Shown in pieces: positions 35,296 to 43,209 of a DNA stretch of 64,000 bases (its first letter is position 1; every line of letters starts with the position of its first letter). This DNA is from Streptomyces acidiscabies (GTDB lineage Bacteria > Actinomycetota > Actinomycetes > Streptomycetales > Streptomycetaceae). The notes under the pieces were generated by a model. The model did not search any database. It was given only the letters and a program-made list of their open reading frames with translations, and had not been told where the DNA came from. Both the position numbers and the translations under genes were made by a program. The stretch lies in the NCBI RefSeq assembly GCF_020010905.1, contig NZ_JAGJBY010000001.1:1012001-1076000 (forward strand). The letters run 5' to 3'.

Positions 35296-35350
35296 GTGAC
35301 GGCGTGATGGCCGTGCGGCGGCGTGATGCCGCGTGACGGCGTGATGGCCG
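35296..35350. repeat. 18-bp direct repeats between cassette genes
   Basis: GTGACGGCGTGATGGCCG occurs at 35296-35313 and again at 35333-35350, with a further partial GGCGTGATG copy between. The repeats lie in the 117-bp gap between the small secreted protein gene and the trypsin-fold gene. Confidence 0.8.
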
Positions 35351-35409
35351 CGTGACGGTTCTTCCCCCGAACTCCCTTTCCAGCTCCTGCACTTGAGGAA
35401 ACCCACGTC

Positions 35410-37617
35410 ATGACACCACCCAGACCCCTCTCCCTGCGCCTGACCGCGCTCGCGGCGGCCCTCGTCGCCGGCCCCGTCGCGGTGTGCGCCGCCGTCCCCG
35501 CGTCCGCCGTCACCGGCACGGCCGCGACCGGGACGACGTACGGCTACACCGCCCAGATCCTCGTCGGCGACTACGCGCGCGGCTGCTCCGGTGTCCTCGT
35601 CGACACCGAGTGGCTGCTCACCGCCGCGAGTTGCTTCGCCGCCGACCCGGCCTCCTCGCTGACCGTGCCCGCCGGGAAGCCCGCGCAGAAGACGGTCGCG
35701 ACGATCGGCCGCACCGATCTCTCCGGCACCGACGGCGCCGTACGCGAAGTCGTCGAGATCGTGCCGCGTACGGACCGGGACGTCGTCCTGGCGCGGCTGG
35801 ACAGGCCCGTCACCGGGGTGACGCCGGCCGTCGTCTCCACCACCGCGCCGGCCGCCGGTGAGCAGCTGACCTTCGCCGGGTACGGGCGGACGCAGACCGA
35901 GTGGGTGCCGCTGAAGCTGCATACCGGGGCGCTGACGGTCGATGCTGCTGCGGCCGGCGCCGCGACCGTCACCGGTGTCGCCGGTGCCGCCGCCTGTCAG
36001 GGCGACTCCGGCGGGCCCGTCGTCCGTGGCGGTCAGCTTGTCGGGCTCAACAGCCGGTCTTTCCAAGGTGGTTGCTTCGGCATCGATGCCGCTGAGACCC
36101 GTACGGGGGGTGTCGTCGCGCGGGTTGACGACATCGCCGCGTGGGTGACCTCCACTGTCGGCGCGCCGCGTGTCTCCGACTTCAACTGCGACGGCGTCGA
36201 GGACGTCGCGATCGCCGATCCCGGCGCGACCATCGGTGGCGACGCGGGGGCCGGGTCCGTACGGATCGTGTACGGGGGCGGCAAGGGCAACGCCGAGATC
36301 CATCAGGACCTCGACTGGGTCAACGGGGGTGCCGAGGCCGGGGATGCCTTCGGGGACGCCATCGCCACCGTCGACTACAACGCCGACGGGTGCACGGACC
36401 TCGTCGTCGGTACGCCCGGGGAAGACCTGGGGGACGCTGTCGACGCGGGTATGACCGACCTGCTGTACGGGGCGCCCGGTGGGCTCGGGACCGGTGCGCT
36501 GAAGGACGCCAACTACCAGCAGGGGAACGGGAACGGGTCCATCTCCGCGTCCGCTCCCGAGAGCGGGGACCGGATGGGGGCGGCGGTCGCCGCGTCCGTC
36601 ACCAACGCCGGTGAGCCGTACGTCGTGATCGGTGTGCCGGGGGAGGCGCTGTCCGGCGCGGCCAAGGCCGGGGAGGTGTTCTACCTCCAGGGGACGACGA
36701 ACGTGTCCATCCACCAGGACAGCCTCGATGTGCCGGGTGCGGTGGAGGCGAACGACGCCTTCGGGTCGGCCGTCGCCGCCGGGTCCAACCACTTCGCCGT
36801 CTCCGCGCCCAACGAGGCGATCGGGACGGCCGCCAACGCCGGCAACCTCGCCGTCTTCAACCCCAACGTCCTCAACTCCGAGAAGCGGCCCACCCCGCTC
36901 TTCGGGCTCGACCAGGACCTCGACACGGTGTCCGGTGGCGCCGAGGCGGGTGACCTCTTCGGGAAGTCGCTCGCGATCGTGTCGTACCGGCCGTCCGGGG
37001 CTGCCGCCGCGACGGACTCGATCCTCGCGGTGGGGTCGCCCGGGGAGGACCTCGACGTCAGCGGGACGTCGAGCGTCGACACCGGGAACGTGCTGACGTT
37101 CCGGGTCACCTCCGCCGGTACCTACACGCAGCTCAACGGCTACTCCTCCGGGACCGCCGACGACGACGTGTCCGGCACCTCGGAGTCCGGCGACCTCTTC
37201 GGCTCGACGCTGGCGGCGGTCAACACGGCACCGCGCGCGGTGAGTTCGGCGGCGACGCTGAAGCTGGCGGTGGGGGTGCCGGGTGAGGCGATCGGTACGA
37301 CCGCCAAGGCGGGGGCGGTCCAGACGTTCTCGCTGCTTGGGACGCCGGGTGCGGGTGACCGGTGGCTGGAGGTGGGTGACGGCGACGGCATCCCCGGGAC
37401 GCCGGGTGCGAACCAGCAGCTGGGGTCCAGCCTTTGGTACACGGGGACGAACCTGTACGTCGGTCTGCCGTATGGGCCTTCTGCGTACGGCACGCTCTAC
37501 TCCTTGCCGCTGTCCAATGTGACGGCGGGCGGGGCGGTTGCGCCGGTGACGGTGTACCAGCCGGGGGCGGGGGGCCTCGCGGCGACGGGGGACCGGTTCG
37601 GGCAGTCGGCTCGGTGA
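35410..37617 (+). CDS. Secreted trypsin-fold (S1) pseudoprotease with FG-GAP beta-propeller (cassette 1)
   Basis: A 735-residue exported protein. A signal peptide (about 1-33) is followed by a chymotrypsin-fold domain (about 34-245) and FG-GAP/integrin-like repeats (about 250-735; FNCDGVEDVAIADPG, YNADGCTDLVVGTPGEDLG). In the protease domain the catalytic His position reads TAASC (Ser74 instead of His), while Asp124 (RDVVLARL) and Ser200 (GDSGGP) remain. Normal triad proteolysis is therefore unlikely. The propeller probably mediates protein or glycan binding. ATG 35410 lies behind a GAGGAAA site. It is the last plus-strand gene of cassette 1 and ends at a strong hairpin. Confidence 0.87.
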   Translation: MTPPRPLSLRLTALAAALVAGPVAVCAAVPASAVTGTAATGTTYGYTAQILVGDYARGCSGVLVDTEWLLTAASCFAADPASSLTVPAGKPAQKTVATIGRTDLSGTDGAVREVVEIVPRTDRDVVLARLDRPVTGVTPAVVSTTAPAAGEQLTFAGYGRTQTEWVPLKLHTGALTVDAAAAGAATVTGVAGAAACQGDSGGPVVRGGQLVGLNSRSFQGGCFGIDAAETRTGGVVARVDDIAAWVTSTVGAPRVSDFNCDGVEDVAIADPGATIGGDAGAGSVRIVYGGGKGNAEIHQDLDWVNGGAEAGDAFGDAIATVDYNADGCTDLVVGTPGEDLGDAVDAGMTDLLYGAPGGLGTGALKDANYQQGNGNGSISASAPESGDRMGAAVAASVTNAGEPYVVIGVPGEALSGAAKAGEVFYLQGTTNVSIHQDSLDVPGAVEANDAFGSAVAAGSNHFAVSAPNEAIGTAANAGNLAVFNPNVLNSEKRPTPLFGLDQDLDTVSGGAEAGDLFGKSLAIVSYRPSGAAAATDSILAVGSPGEDLDVSGTSSVDTGNVLTFRVTSAGTYTQLNGYSSGTADDDVSGTSESGDLFGSTLAAVNTAPRAVSSAATLKLAVGVPGEAIGTTAKAGAVQTFSLLGTPGAGDRWLEVGDGDGIPGTPGANQQLGSSLWYTGTNLYVGLPYGPSAYGTLYSLPLSNVTAGGAVAPVTVYQPGAGGLAATGDRFGQSAR

Positions 37618-37649
37618 GTGGGGCTCTCGCTCCGGTGACGTGATGACGT

Positions 37650-37689
37650 CGAACACCCCCGCTCGGCTTCGGCTGGGCGGGGGTGTTCG
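37650..37689. terminator. Terminator after the cassette 1 trypsin-fold gene
   Basis: Perfect 13-bp inverted repeat CGAACACCCCCGC (37650-37662) / GCGGGGGTGTTCG (37677-37689) located 32 bp after the stop codon. Confidence 0.88.
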
Positions 37690-37749
37690 TGCCTTTGGCG
37701 TTCAGGGCGGGCGGGGTGCTTGTGTTCTCGGCTGGGCGGGGGCTACTTC

Positions 37750-37914
37750 TTACTTCTTACGCCGCCGAGCCGCCTTCTTCTTGAGCTCGGCCTGTCCCCG
37801 CTTGGTCCAGTCGCCCTGGTGTAAGTGACACCGGGCGGTCCCCTTCATCGTCTTGTTCTGACAAGACCCTTTGGGGGTGGGCCACTTGCACTTCCCCTGC
37901 TTCCAGTCGGCCAT
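37750..37914 (-). CDS. Small basic Cys/His protein, 54 aa
   Basis: A 54-residue protein with cysteines in CKWPTPKGSCQN and a CHLH pair, a spacing that could hold one zinc ion, and a very basic C-terminus (KKKAARRRKK) suggestive of nucleic-acid binding. ATG 37914 gives the first credible start; upstream in-frame sequence is low-quality. I do not recognise the family. It stands alone, with its 3' end facing cassette 1. Confidence 0.65.
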   Translation of the reverse strand: MADWKQGKCKWPTPKGSCQNKTMKGTARCHLHQGDWTKRGQAELKKKAARRRKK

Positions 37915-38110
37915 GACTGCTCCCTTGTTCGGAGCTTTCAGGGTGCGGGGGTTGGTGAGGGTGGGGGAGGGCGCGGATCGGACGTGTGTACGAGGCTTGG
38001 GGCGTACGCGGGGCGGTTGGTGGAGCGCGTCCAGTGCTCTGGCCACCCGGTGCAGACCTGGGCCTTGCACGCAGCCTGGCCCGACCCGGCTGCGGGGTCT
38101 CAGTACCGGC

Positions 38111-38437
38111 TCAGTCGGACTGTGGGGGCGCCGCAGAACCCCGCTCGGCCCTGGCGACTCGTTCCTCAAGGGCCCGGATGCGGTCGTAGAGATCGACCAG
38201 AGTCACGCCGTCGGCAACCACGCCGGGGCGCTGCCAGTGCCTGCGCACGAATTCCTCTCGGCTCTCCTGCTCCGACTGCTGGAATCCGGTCCGAGCCGAG
38301 GCGTGCGGTGATGTCGACCCCTGCATGGACTTGATTCGCTGGAACGAGGCCTTCTGCAGCTTCAGTACAGCCACCGCACCGAGCGCGATGACCACGAGAG
38401 CAGCGACAGGTATCAGCAAGAACCAGCCAGCCGACAT
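38111..38437 (-). CDS. Single-pass membrane protein, 108 aa
   Basis: A 108-residue protein with one N-terminal membrane segment (WFLLIPVAALVVIALGAVAV, residues 5-24). A charged cytosolic region follows, with a predicted coiled coil at the C-terminus (VTLVDLYDRIRALEERVARA). The topology resembles small scaffold or regulatory membrane proteins. No family recognised. It is divergent from the PEP-mutase-like gene by 92 bp. Confidence 0.65.
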   Translation of the reverse strand: MSAGWFLLIPVAALVVIALGAVAVLKLQKASFQRIKSMQGSTSPHASARTGFQQSEQESREEFVRRHWQRPGVVADGVTLVDLYDRIRALEERVARAERGSAAPPQSD

Positions 38438-38529
38438 GAGATCCCCCGAGTCCGTTGCGCTATGTCGAATCGACCCTATCGGTCCACGGAGGCATACGGT
38501 CGACCCAGCCGCGGCAAGGAAAGGACCAC

Positions 38530-39369
38530 ATGAACCCCGAGAAGCACCAACGCGCCCAGCACTTCGTCGACTTGCACCAGAAGGACGGCTGCTTCCTTCT
38601 CCCCAACGCCTGGGACGTCGGCAGCGCCCGCCTCCTGGAATCCGCCGGGTTCCCGGCCGTCGCGACGACCAGTGCGGGGATCGCCTTCTCGCTGGGCAGG
38701 CCGGACCACGGTTACGGCGAGGGCCGTGTCGACCGTACGACGATGCTGGGCCGCGTCGCGGAGATGGCGGGCGGGATCGGCGTACCGCTCAGTGCGGATC
38801 TGGAGGACGGGTACGGGGCTTCGCCCGAACTTGTCGCCGAGACCATCGAGTTGACGATCGCTGCGGGCGCGGCCGGCGGCAACATCGAGGACTTCACGGG
38901 GGATCGGGCAACTCCCTTGTACGACACGGCACTTGCCGTGGACCGTATCCGCGCGGCCCGCGAGACGGTCGACGCGGCCGGCTCCCCCTTCGCCCTGATC
39001 GGCCGCACCGACGTCCTCCTCACCGGCGGCACCCTCGACGAGGCGATCCGCCGCGCCAACGCGTACCTCGCGGCGGGCGCCGACTGTGCCTTCGTGCCGG
39101 GGGCGGCGGACGCGGAGACGATCGGCGCCCTGGTCCGGGGCCTCGACGGTCCCCTGAACGTCGTCATGGGCCTGACGGGCGGCAAGCTGTCGATGGCGGA
39201 CCTGAGGGAACTCGGCGTACGCCGGGTGACGGTCGGAGGGAGCATCGTGCGGGCGATGTACCGCCAACTCCTCGATGCAACAAGGGAGTTGGCCGAGCAC
39301 GGCACCTTCACCTACGCCGAGAACCAACTCCCGCAGGACGAGATCAACGCCCTCTACGAACGCCAGTAA
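38530..39369 (+). CDS. Isocitrate lyase/PEP mutase superfamily enzyme
   Basis: A 279-residue TIM-barrel enzyme of the ICL/PEP-mutase superfamily. LLPNAWDVGSARLLESAGFP and ATTSAGIAFSLG form the N-terminal substrate pocket. The metal-binding LSADLEDGYG and IGRTDVLL segments are intact, and NVVMGLTGGKLSMADL is the C-terminal barrel strand. The isocitrate lyase loop KKCGH is absent, so a C-C or P-C bond-cleaving lyase for another 2-oxo or hydroxy acid is likelier (oxaloacetate hydrolase-like, methylisocitrate lyase-like). ATG 38530 follows a CAAGGAAAGGA site. Its 3' end overlaps the convergent kinase-like gene by 16 bp. Confidence 0.87.
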   Translation: MNPEKHQRAQHFVDLHQKDGCFLLPNAWDVGSARLLESAGFPAVATTSAGIAFSLGRPDHGYGEGRVDRTTMLGRVAEMAGGIGVPLSADLEDGYGASPELVAETIELTIAAGAAGGNIEDFTGDRATPLYDTALAVDRIRAARETVDAAGSPFALIGRTDVLLTGGTLDEAIRRANAYLAAGADCAFVPGAADAETIGALVRGLDGPLNVVMGLTGGKLSMADLRELGVRRVTVGGSIVRAMYRQLLDATRELAEHGTFTYAENQLPQDEINALYERQ

Positions 39370-40121
39370 CGCACCCATTCCCCGGCGACCCGAGCCATCC
39401 GCCTCGCCGGTTCGTCCTCGGCGATCGCGTTCCACACCCGGGAGTTGGCCTCGGAGAACACGCCGACGGCCATACGAGGCGCCCCCGCCCACGCCGGAAA
39501 CTGCTCCCGCGCCCACAAGTCCGCGTCGTACGCGGTGTGTCCGGCGTCCATGAGGCGCAGGATCAGCACGGCGGGGTCGATCCAGGCGGCGCCGATCGTG
39601 GCCTGGGACCAGCCGACGAGGTGGGCGCGGTCGTCGACGAGGATGTCGTCCGGCGCGAGGGTCGTGTGCAACAGGGTGTCACCGGCGAGGAGTTGGGGAT
39701 CGTCGTCGCGTGTCCAGGAGCCCCAGCGATCCTCGGCGTGCCTCAACTTCACGTCTGGGCGAGGGGTGTTGCGTACCTCCTCCAACGCCCTTGCCACGAG
39801 CGGGAGATCGGGGGAGCCGGGGGTGAGGTCGGCGGGGTGGCCGTCGATGTGGTCGTATCCGAGGAGGTCCCAACCACCTGTGCGTACACGCCAGTTCAGG
39901 CGAGGTGAGGCCATCGGGAGCCAGGGGTTCACTGCCGCTTCGCGGTTGTGCGTGTGGACCTGGAGGTAGTCGTCCGGCGCGCCCTTCACGAAGACGGCGG
40001 AGGTGGCGGTGCGTACGGTGGCCGCCAGCAACCTGCTGGACGTCGGCTCCAACTCCCGTACCCGGCCCGCGCGTTCCTCCACCGCCCGGCGTGCGGTGAG
40101 GGGTAGGTCGTCCCAGCGCAT
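39354..40121 (-). CDS. Degenerate phosphotransferase (APH-like, probable pseudokinase)
   Basis: A 255-residue APH-fold protein. The N-lobe shows VFVKGAPDDYLQVHTHNREA and the C-lobe has an APH-like layout. However, the Brenner motif expected as HGDLxxxN reads LLHTTLAPDDILV, so the catalytic Asp and the metal-binding Asn are both replaced. The later DPAVLILRL partly keeps the aspartate of the metal loop. I therefore predict no normal kinase activity. It starts 12 bp after the MFS transporter stop on the same strand and probably shares its transcript. It could be a ligand-binding or regulatory subunit. Confidence 0.72.
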   Translation of the reverse strand: MRWDDLPLTARRAVEERAGRVRELEPTSSRLLAATVRTATSAVFVKGAPDDYLQVHTHNREAAVNPWLPMASPRLNWRVRTGGWDLLGYDHIDGHPADLTPGSPDLPLVARALEEVRNTPRPDVKLRHAEDRWGSWTRDDDPQLLAGDTLLHTTLAPDDILVDDRAHLVGWSQATIGAAWIDPAVLILRLMDAGHTAYDADLWAREQFPAWAGAPRMAVGVFSEANSRVWNAIAEDEPARRMARVAGEWVRYWRS

Positions 40122-40133
40122 GAGCGCCCCCTT

Positions 40134-41381
40134 CTACTGCTGCACAGCCACCTTCGGCTCCACCCCCGCCTCAACGCCCTTGTCCTCGGCGGGGATTCGC
40201 CGCAACAGCATCCAGTACCCCGCCCCCGCGACCGTACCCACCACCGCGCACACCCCCCACAGCCAGTCCGCCCCCAAGTGGTCGATGACCAGGCCGGACA
40301 TGAGGGGCGCGATGAGGGCGGCGGCGGACCAGGAGAGGTTGTACATGCCCTGGTAGCGGCCCCGGCCCTGCGCGGGGGAGAAGCGGACCACCAGCCCTGT
40401 CTGGGTAGGGGCGTTGACGATTTCCGCGAGGGTCCAGACGCACACCGTGAGCGCGAAGACGCCGACCGACCCGGCGAAGGCGGTGAGGCCGAAGCCGTAC
40501 CCGGCGAGAGCCGAGGAGATGACCAACAGCCGTACAGGGTCGCGGTGTTCGATGAAACGGGTGACCGGGATCTGGAGGACGACGATGAGGATGCCGTTCA
40601 CCGCGATCGCCGTTCCGTAGTCGGCCGGCGAGAAGCCCGCCTCGCCCATCGCCACCGGCAGCCCCACGGACCCCTGTTGGAAGACCACCGCGACGAGGAA
40701 GGAGAGCCCGACGAGCGACATGAAGCGCCGGTCGCGTACGACGGTGGCGAGGGAGACGTGCTCTTCTTCCGTCGCCGCCTTGGCAGTTGGCCGGGACTCC
40801 GGCAGCTTGAGGAAGACGACGACCGCGCACGCGAACGTCATCCCCGCCTCGATGAGGAACCCGGCGAGGTAGCTGACCTCCGCGATCAGCCCGGCACCCA
40901 TCGCGGAGACGGCGAACCCGAGGTTGATCGCCCAGTAGTTGAGCGAGAACGCGCGCACCCGGTCCTCCGGCCGCACGATGTCCGCCATCATCGCCTGCAC
41001 CGCCGGCCGCGAGGCATTGCTCGTCGCGCCGACCAGGAACGCGACCCCGGCGATCGCGACCGGATCGGTGACGAACCCGAGCAGCGCCACCGAGAACGCC
41101 GTAGAAAGCTGCGCGATCAGCAGCGTCGGCCGCCGTCCGAGCCGGTCCGCCATCACGCCGCCCGCGAGGGAGGAGACGACGCCGCCGAGCCCGTGCAGCG
41201 CGGCGACGAGACCGGCGTACGACGCGGAATAGCCGCGGTCGATGGTCAGGTACAGCGCCATGAACGTCGCGACGAACGCGCCGAGGCGGTTGACCAGCGT
41301 GCTGGTCCACAGCCACCAGAACTCGCGGGGGAGGCCCGAGACGCTCTCGCGGGTGGCGCGTCTGAGGGACGCGATGGACAT
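40134..41381 (-). CDS. MFS transporter (multidrug-type efflux)
   Basis: A 415-residue protein with 12 predicted membrane segments. The MFS loop 2-3 signature reads GGVMADRLGRRPTLL (about residues 74-88), and a central cytosolic loop (SRPTAKAATEEEHVS) separates the two halves. The family-like VNRLGAFVATFMALYLTIDRG start resembles YdeE/MdtH-type drug:H+ antiporters. Substrate unknown. It is divergent from gpmA and upstream of the degenerate kinase gene. Confidence 0.87.
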   Translation of the reverse strand: MSIASLRRATRESVSGLPREFWWLWTSTLVNRLGAFVATFMALYLTIDRGYSASYAGLVAALHGLGGVVSSLAGGVMADRLGRRPTLLIAQLSTAFSVALLGFVTDPVAIAGVAFLVGATSNASRPAVQAMMADIVRPEDRVRAFSLNYWAINLGFAVSAMGAGLIAEVSYLAGFLIEAGMTFACAVVVFLKLPESRPTAKAATEEEHVSLATVVRDRRFMSLVGLSFLVAVVFQQGSVGLPVAMGEAGFSPADYGTAIAVNGILIVVLQIPVTRFIEHRDPVRLLVISSALAGYGFGLTAFAGSVGVFALTVCVWTLAEIVNAPTQTGLVVRFSPAQGRGRYQGMYNLSWSAAALIAPLMSGLVIDHLGADWLWGVCAVVGTVAGAGYWMLLRRIPAEDKGVEAGVEPKVAVQQ

Positions 41382-41518
41382 GGGGACCCCCGATGTAAGT
41401 GGTGCAGGCGGTGATCGTAGGTTACGAGAGGCGGCGTTCGGGGAGCCAGCCGATTAACAGATCCCGTCAATGCACCGTGCGGCGCTGTGTCCCAAACCCT
41501 TCGATTACGCTCAGACGT

Positions 41519-42280
41519 ATGGCCGACGCACCGTACAAGCTGATCCTCCTCCGCCACGGCGAGAGCGAATGGAACGCGAAGAACCTGTTCACCGGCTGGG
41601 TGGACGTCAACCTCAACGAGAAGGGCGAGAAGGAGGCGGTCCGCGGCGGTGAACTCCTGACCGCCGCCGGTCTCCTGCCCGACGTGGTCCACACGTCGCT
41701 CCAGAAGCGCGCGATCCGCACGGCGCAGCTCGCCCTCGAATCCGCCGACCGCCACTGGATCCCCGTCCACCGCAGCTGGCGCCTCAACGAGCGCCACTAC
41801 GGCGCGCTCCAGGGCAAGGACAAGGCGCAGACCCTCGCGGAGTTCGGCGAGGAGCAGTTCATGCTGTGGCGCCGGTCGTACGACACGCCGCCGCCGGCCC
41901 TTGCTGACGGCACGGAGTTCTCGCAGTCCTCCGACCCCCGCTACGCCTCCATCCCGCCGGAGCTGCGCCCCCGCACGGAGTGCCTGAAGGACGTCGTCGT
42001 CCGCATGCTCCCGTACTGGTACGACGGCATCGTCCCCGACCTCCTCGCGGGCCGTACGGTCCTGGTCGCCGCCCACGGCAACTCGCTGCGCGCGCTGGTG
42101 AAGCACCTGGACGGAGTCTCGGACGAGGCGATCGCGGGCCTGAACATCCCGACGGGGATCCCGCTGTCCTACGAACTGGACGCCGACTTCAAGCCCCTCA
42201 CCCCGGGCGGCAAGTACCTGGACCCGGAGGCGGCTGCGGCTGCGATCGAGGCGGTCAAGAACCAGGGCAAGAAGAAGTAA
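41519..42280 (+). CDS. gpmA: 2,3-bisphosphoglycerate-dependent phosphoglycerate mutase
   Basis: A 253-residue dPGM of the histidine phosphatase superfamily, interconverting 3- and 2-phosphoglycerate in glycolysis. The phosphorylated His sits in [10 protein letters not shown] and the second catalytic His in [31 protein letters not shown] and the RRSYDTPPP loop are conserved. ATG 41519 fits the family N-terminus [14 protein letters not shown]; the in-frame extension to 41399 has no coding character. A strong U-tract terminator follows. Confidence 0.95.
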   Translation: MADAPYKLILLRHGESEWNAKNLFTGWVDVNLNEKGEKEAVRGGELLTAAGLLPDVVHTSLQKRAIRTAQLALESADRHWIPVHRSWRLNERHYGALQGKDKAQTLAEFGEEQFMLWRRSYDTPPPALADGTEFSQSSDPRYASIPPELRPRTECLKDVVVRMLPYWYDGIVPDLLAGRTVLVAAHGNSLRALVKHLDGVSDEAIAGLNIPTGIPLSYELDADFKPLTPGGKYLDPEAAAAAIEAVKNQGKKK

Positions 42281-42296
42281 CCCCACGCCTGAACGG

Positions 42297-42336
42297 GCCC
42301 CCTCTCTGCGGATTCTCTGCGGGGAGGGGGCTTTTT
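42297..42336 (+). terminator. Intrinsic terminator of gpmA
   Basis: GCCCCCTC (42297-42304) pairs with GAGGGGGC (42324-42331) and is followed directly by TTTTT (42332-42336), a classic factor-independent terminator. Confidence 0.9.
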
Positions 42337-42600
42337 GGTGGTCGGGGTTTTGCGGAGTGCAGGGGGTGACCTCGGTGTTCAGGAGCGCCGAGGCGGGCAT
42401 ACGTCGTGTTGGGGTGCTGACCGAGACTCGTACGCGTCACAGAGTGCGATGGTCGATACCGAACTGTCGGCCCTTGATCAGAGCCTCGCGGACGAAGCCT
42501 CACCGCCACCGAGGCGCATGACGGCGAACTCCCGTTGCACGCAGGCGACTTCATCCTGACGGCCAAGGCGGAACGGCCCACCCCCTCGTAGGGTGCTCAG
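42337..42600. other. Short stretch with a possible frameshifted gene remnant
   Basis: No intact gene. Two overlapping plus-strand readings look coding-like in sequence: MVDTELSALDQSLADEA from 42450, then in another frame TATEAHDGELPLHAGDF onward to the TAG at 42589-42591. This suggests a small gene broken by a frameshift. I do not recognise it. Confidence 0.35.
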
Positions 42601-43029
42601 ATGACGGAGACGAGCAAACAACAGCACAGGCTGCTGACACCCGGTGAACTCACTGACGTGTACGACGTCCTTGAGCAAGTACGACTCCGGCCGGGCATGT
42701 GGGTTCGCGGCAGTTCGCTACTCCACCTTGATTCCATGCTCACTGGCTACCGCATAGCCCTGGGGGTACACGACATCAGGGAACCTGACGACTTCTGGCA
42801 ATCCGGCACCGAGGGCCACTTCACCGACTGGCTGTGGCAACGACTTGGCCGCAGTTCCTCCCTGTGCTGGGCGGTAGAGATCGAACGCGAGGCGGAACAG
42901 GCCGGCAGACCGGCGATGGAGATGTTCTTCGAGTTCTTGGACGAGTTCCGTGCTGCCAAGCGAACTGAAGACGAAGTCCTCCACAGCCTCCTTACGGCGG
43001 AGACCGAGCAGTCCTTGGCTGCCGACTGA
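42601..43029 (+). CDS. Hypothetical protein, 142 aa, stop codon in an IS end
   Basis: A soluble, acidic 142-residue protein containing VRLRPGMWVRGSSLLHLDSM and an aromatic central region. No known domain is evident to me; the phrase LEQVRLRPGMWV recalls gyrase-B-like nucleotide-fold N-termini, but too little follows to claim this. ATG 42601 is the natural start. The TGA (43027-43029) lies inside the terminal inverted repeat of the adjacent IS5-family element (43025), so the original C-terminus may be truncated or altered. Confidence 0.65.
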   Translation: MTETSKQQHRLLTPGELTDVYDVLEQVRLRPGMWVRGSSLLHLDSMLTGYRIALGVHDIREPDDFWQSGTEGHFTDWLWQRLGRSSSLCWAVEIEREAEQAGRPAMEMFFEFLDEFRAAKRTEDEVLHSLLTAETEQSLAAD

Positions 43030-43209
43030 ACTTCTTTCATCCTGAGTAGTTCCAGGTCAGCAGTGTGTGGATGGCTTGGACGATGGTGCCGATACGGCGA
43101 GTGGAGCAGCGTGCTTGGCGTAGCAGTCGCCAGGACTTCAGCTGTGCGAAGGCGCGTTCTCCGGGAGCTCTCAGCCGGGCATGGTCGCGGTTGAACTGCT
43201 GGTAGTGGG

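Noticed and set aside
34786..37656. 956-codon minus-strand open frame opposite the trypsin-fold gene
   Set aside because: Antisense of two genes with clear signal peptides and domains; composition is typical of a shadow frame.
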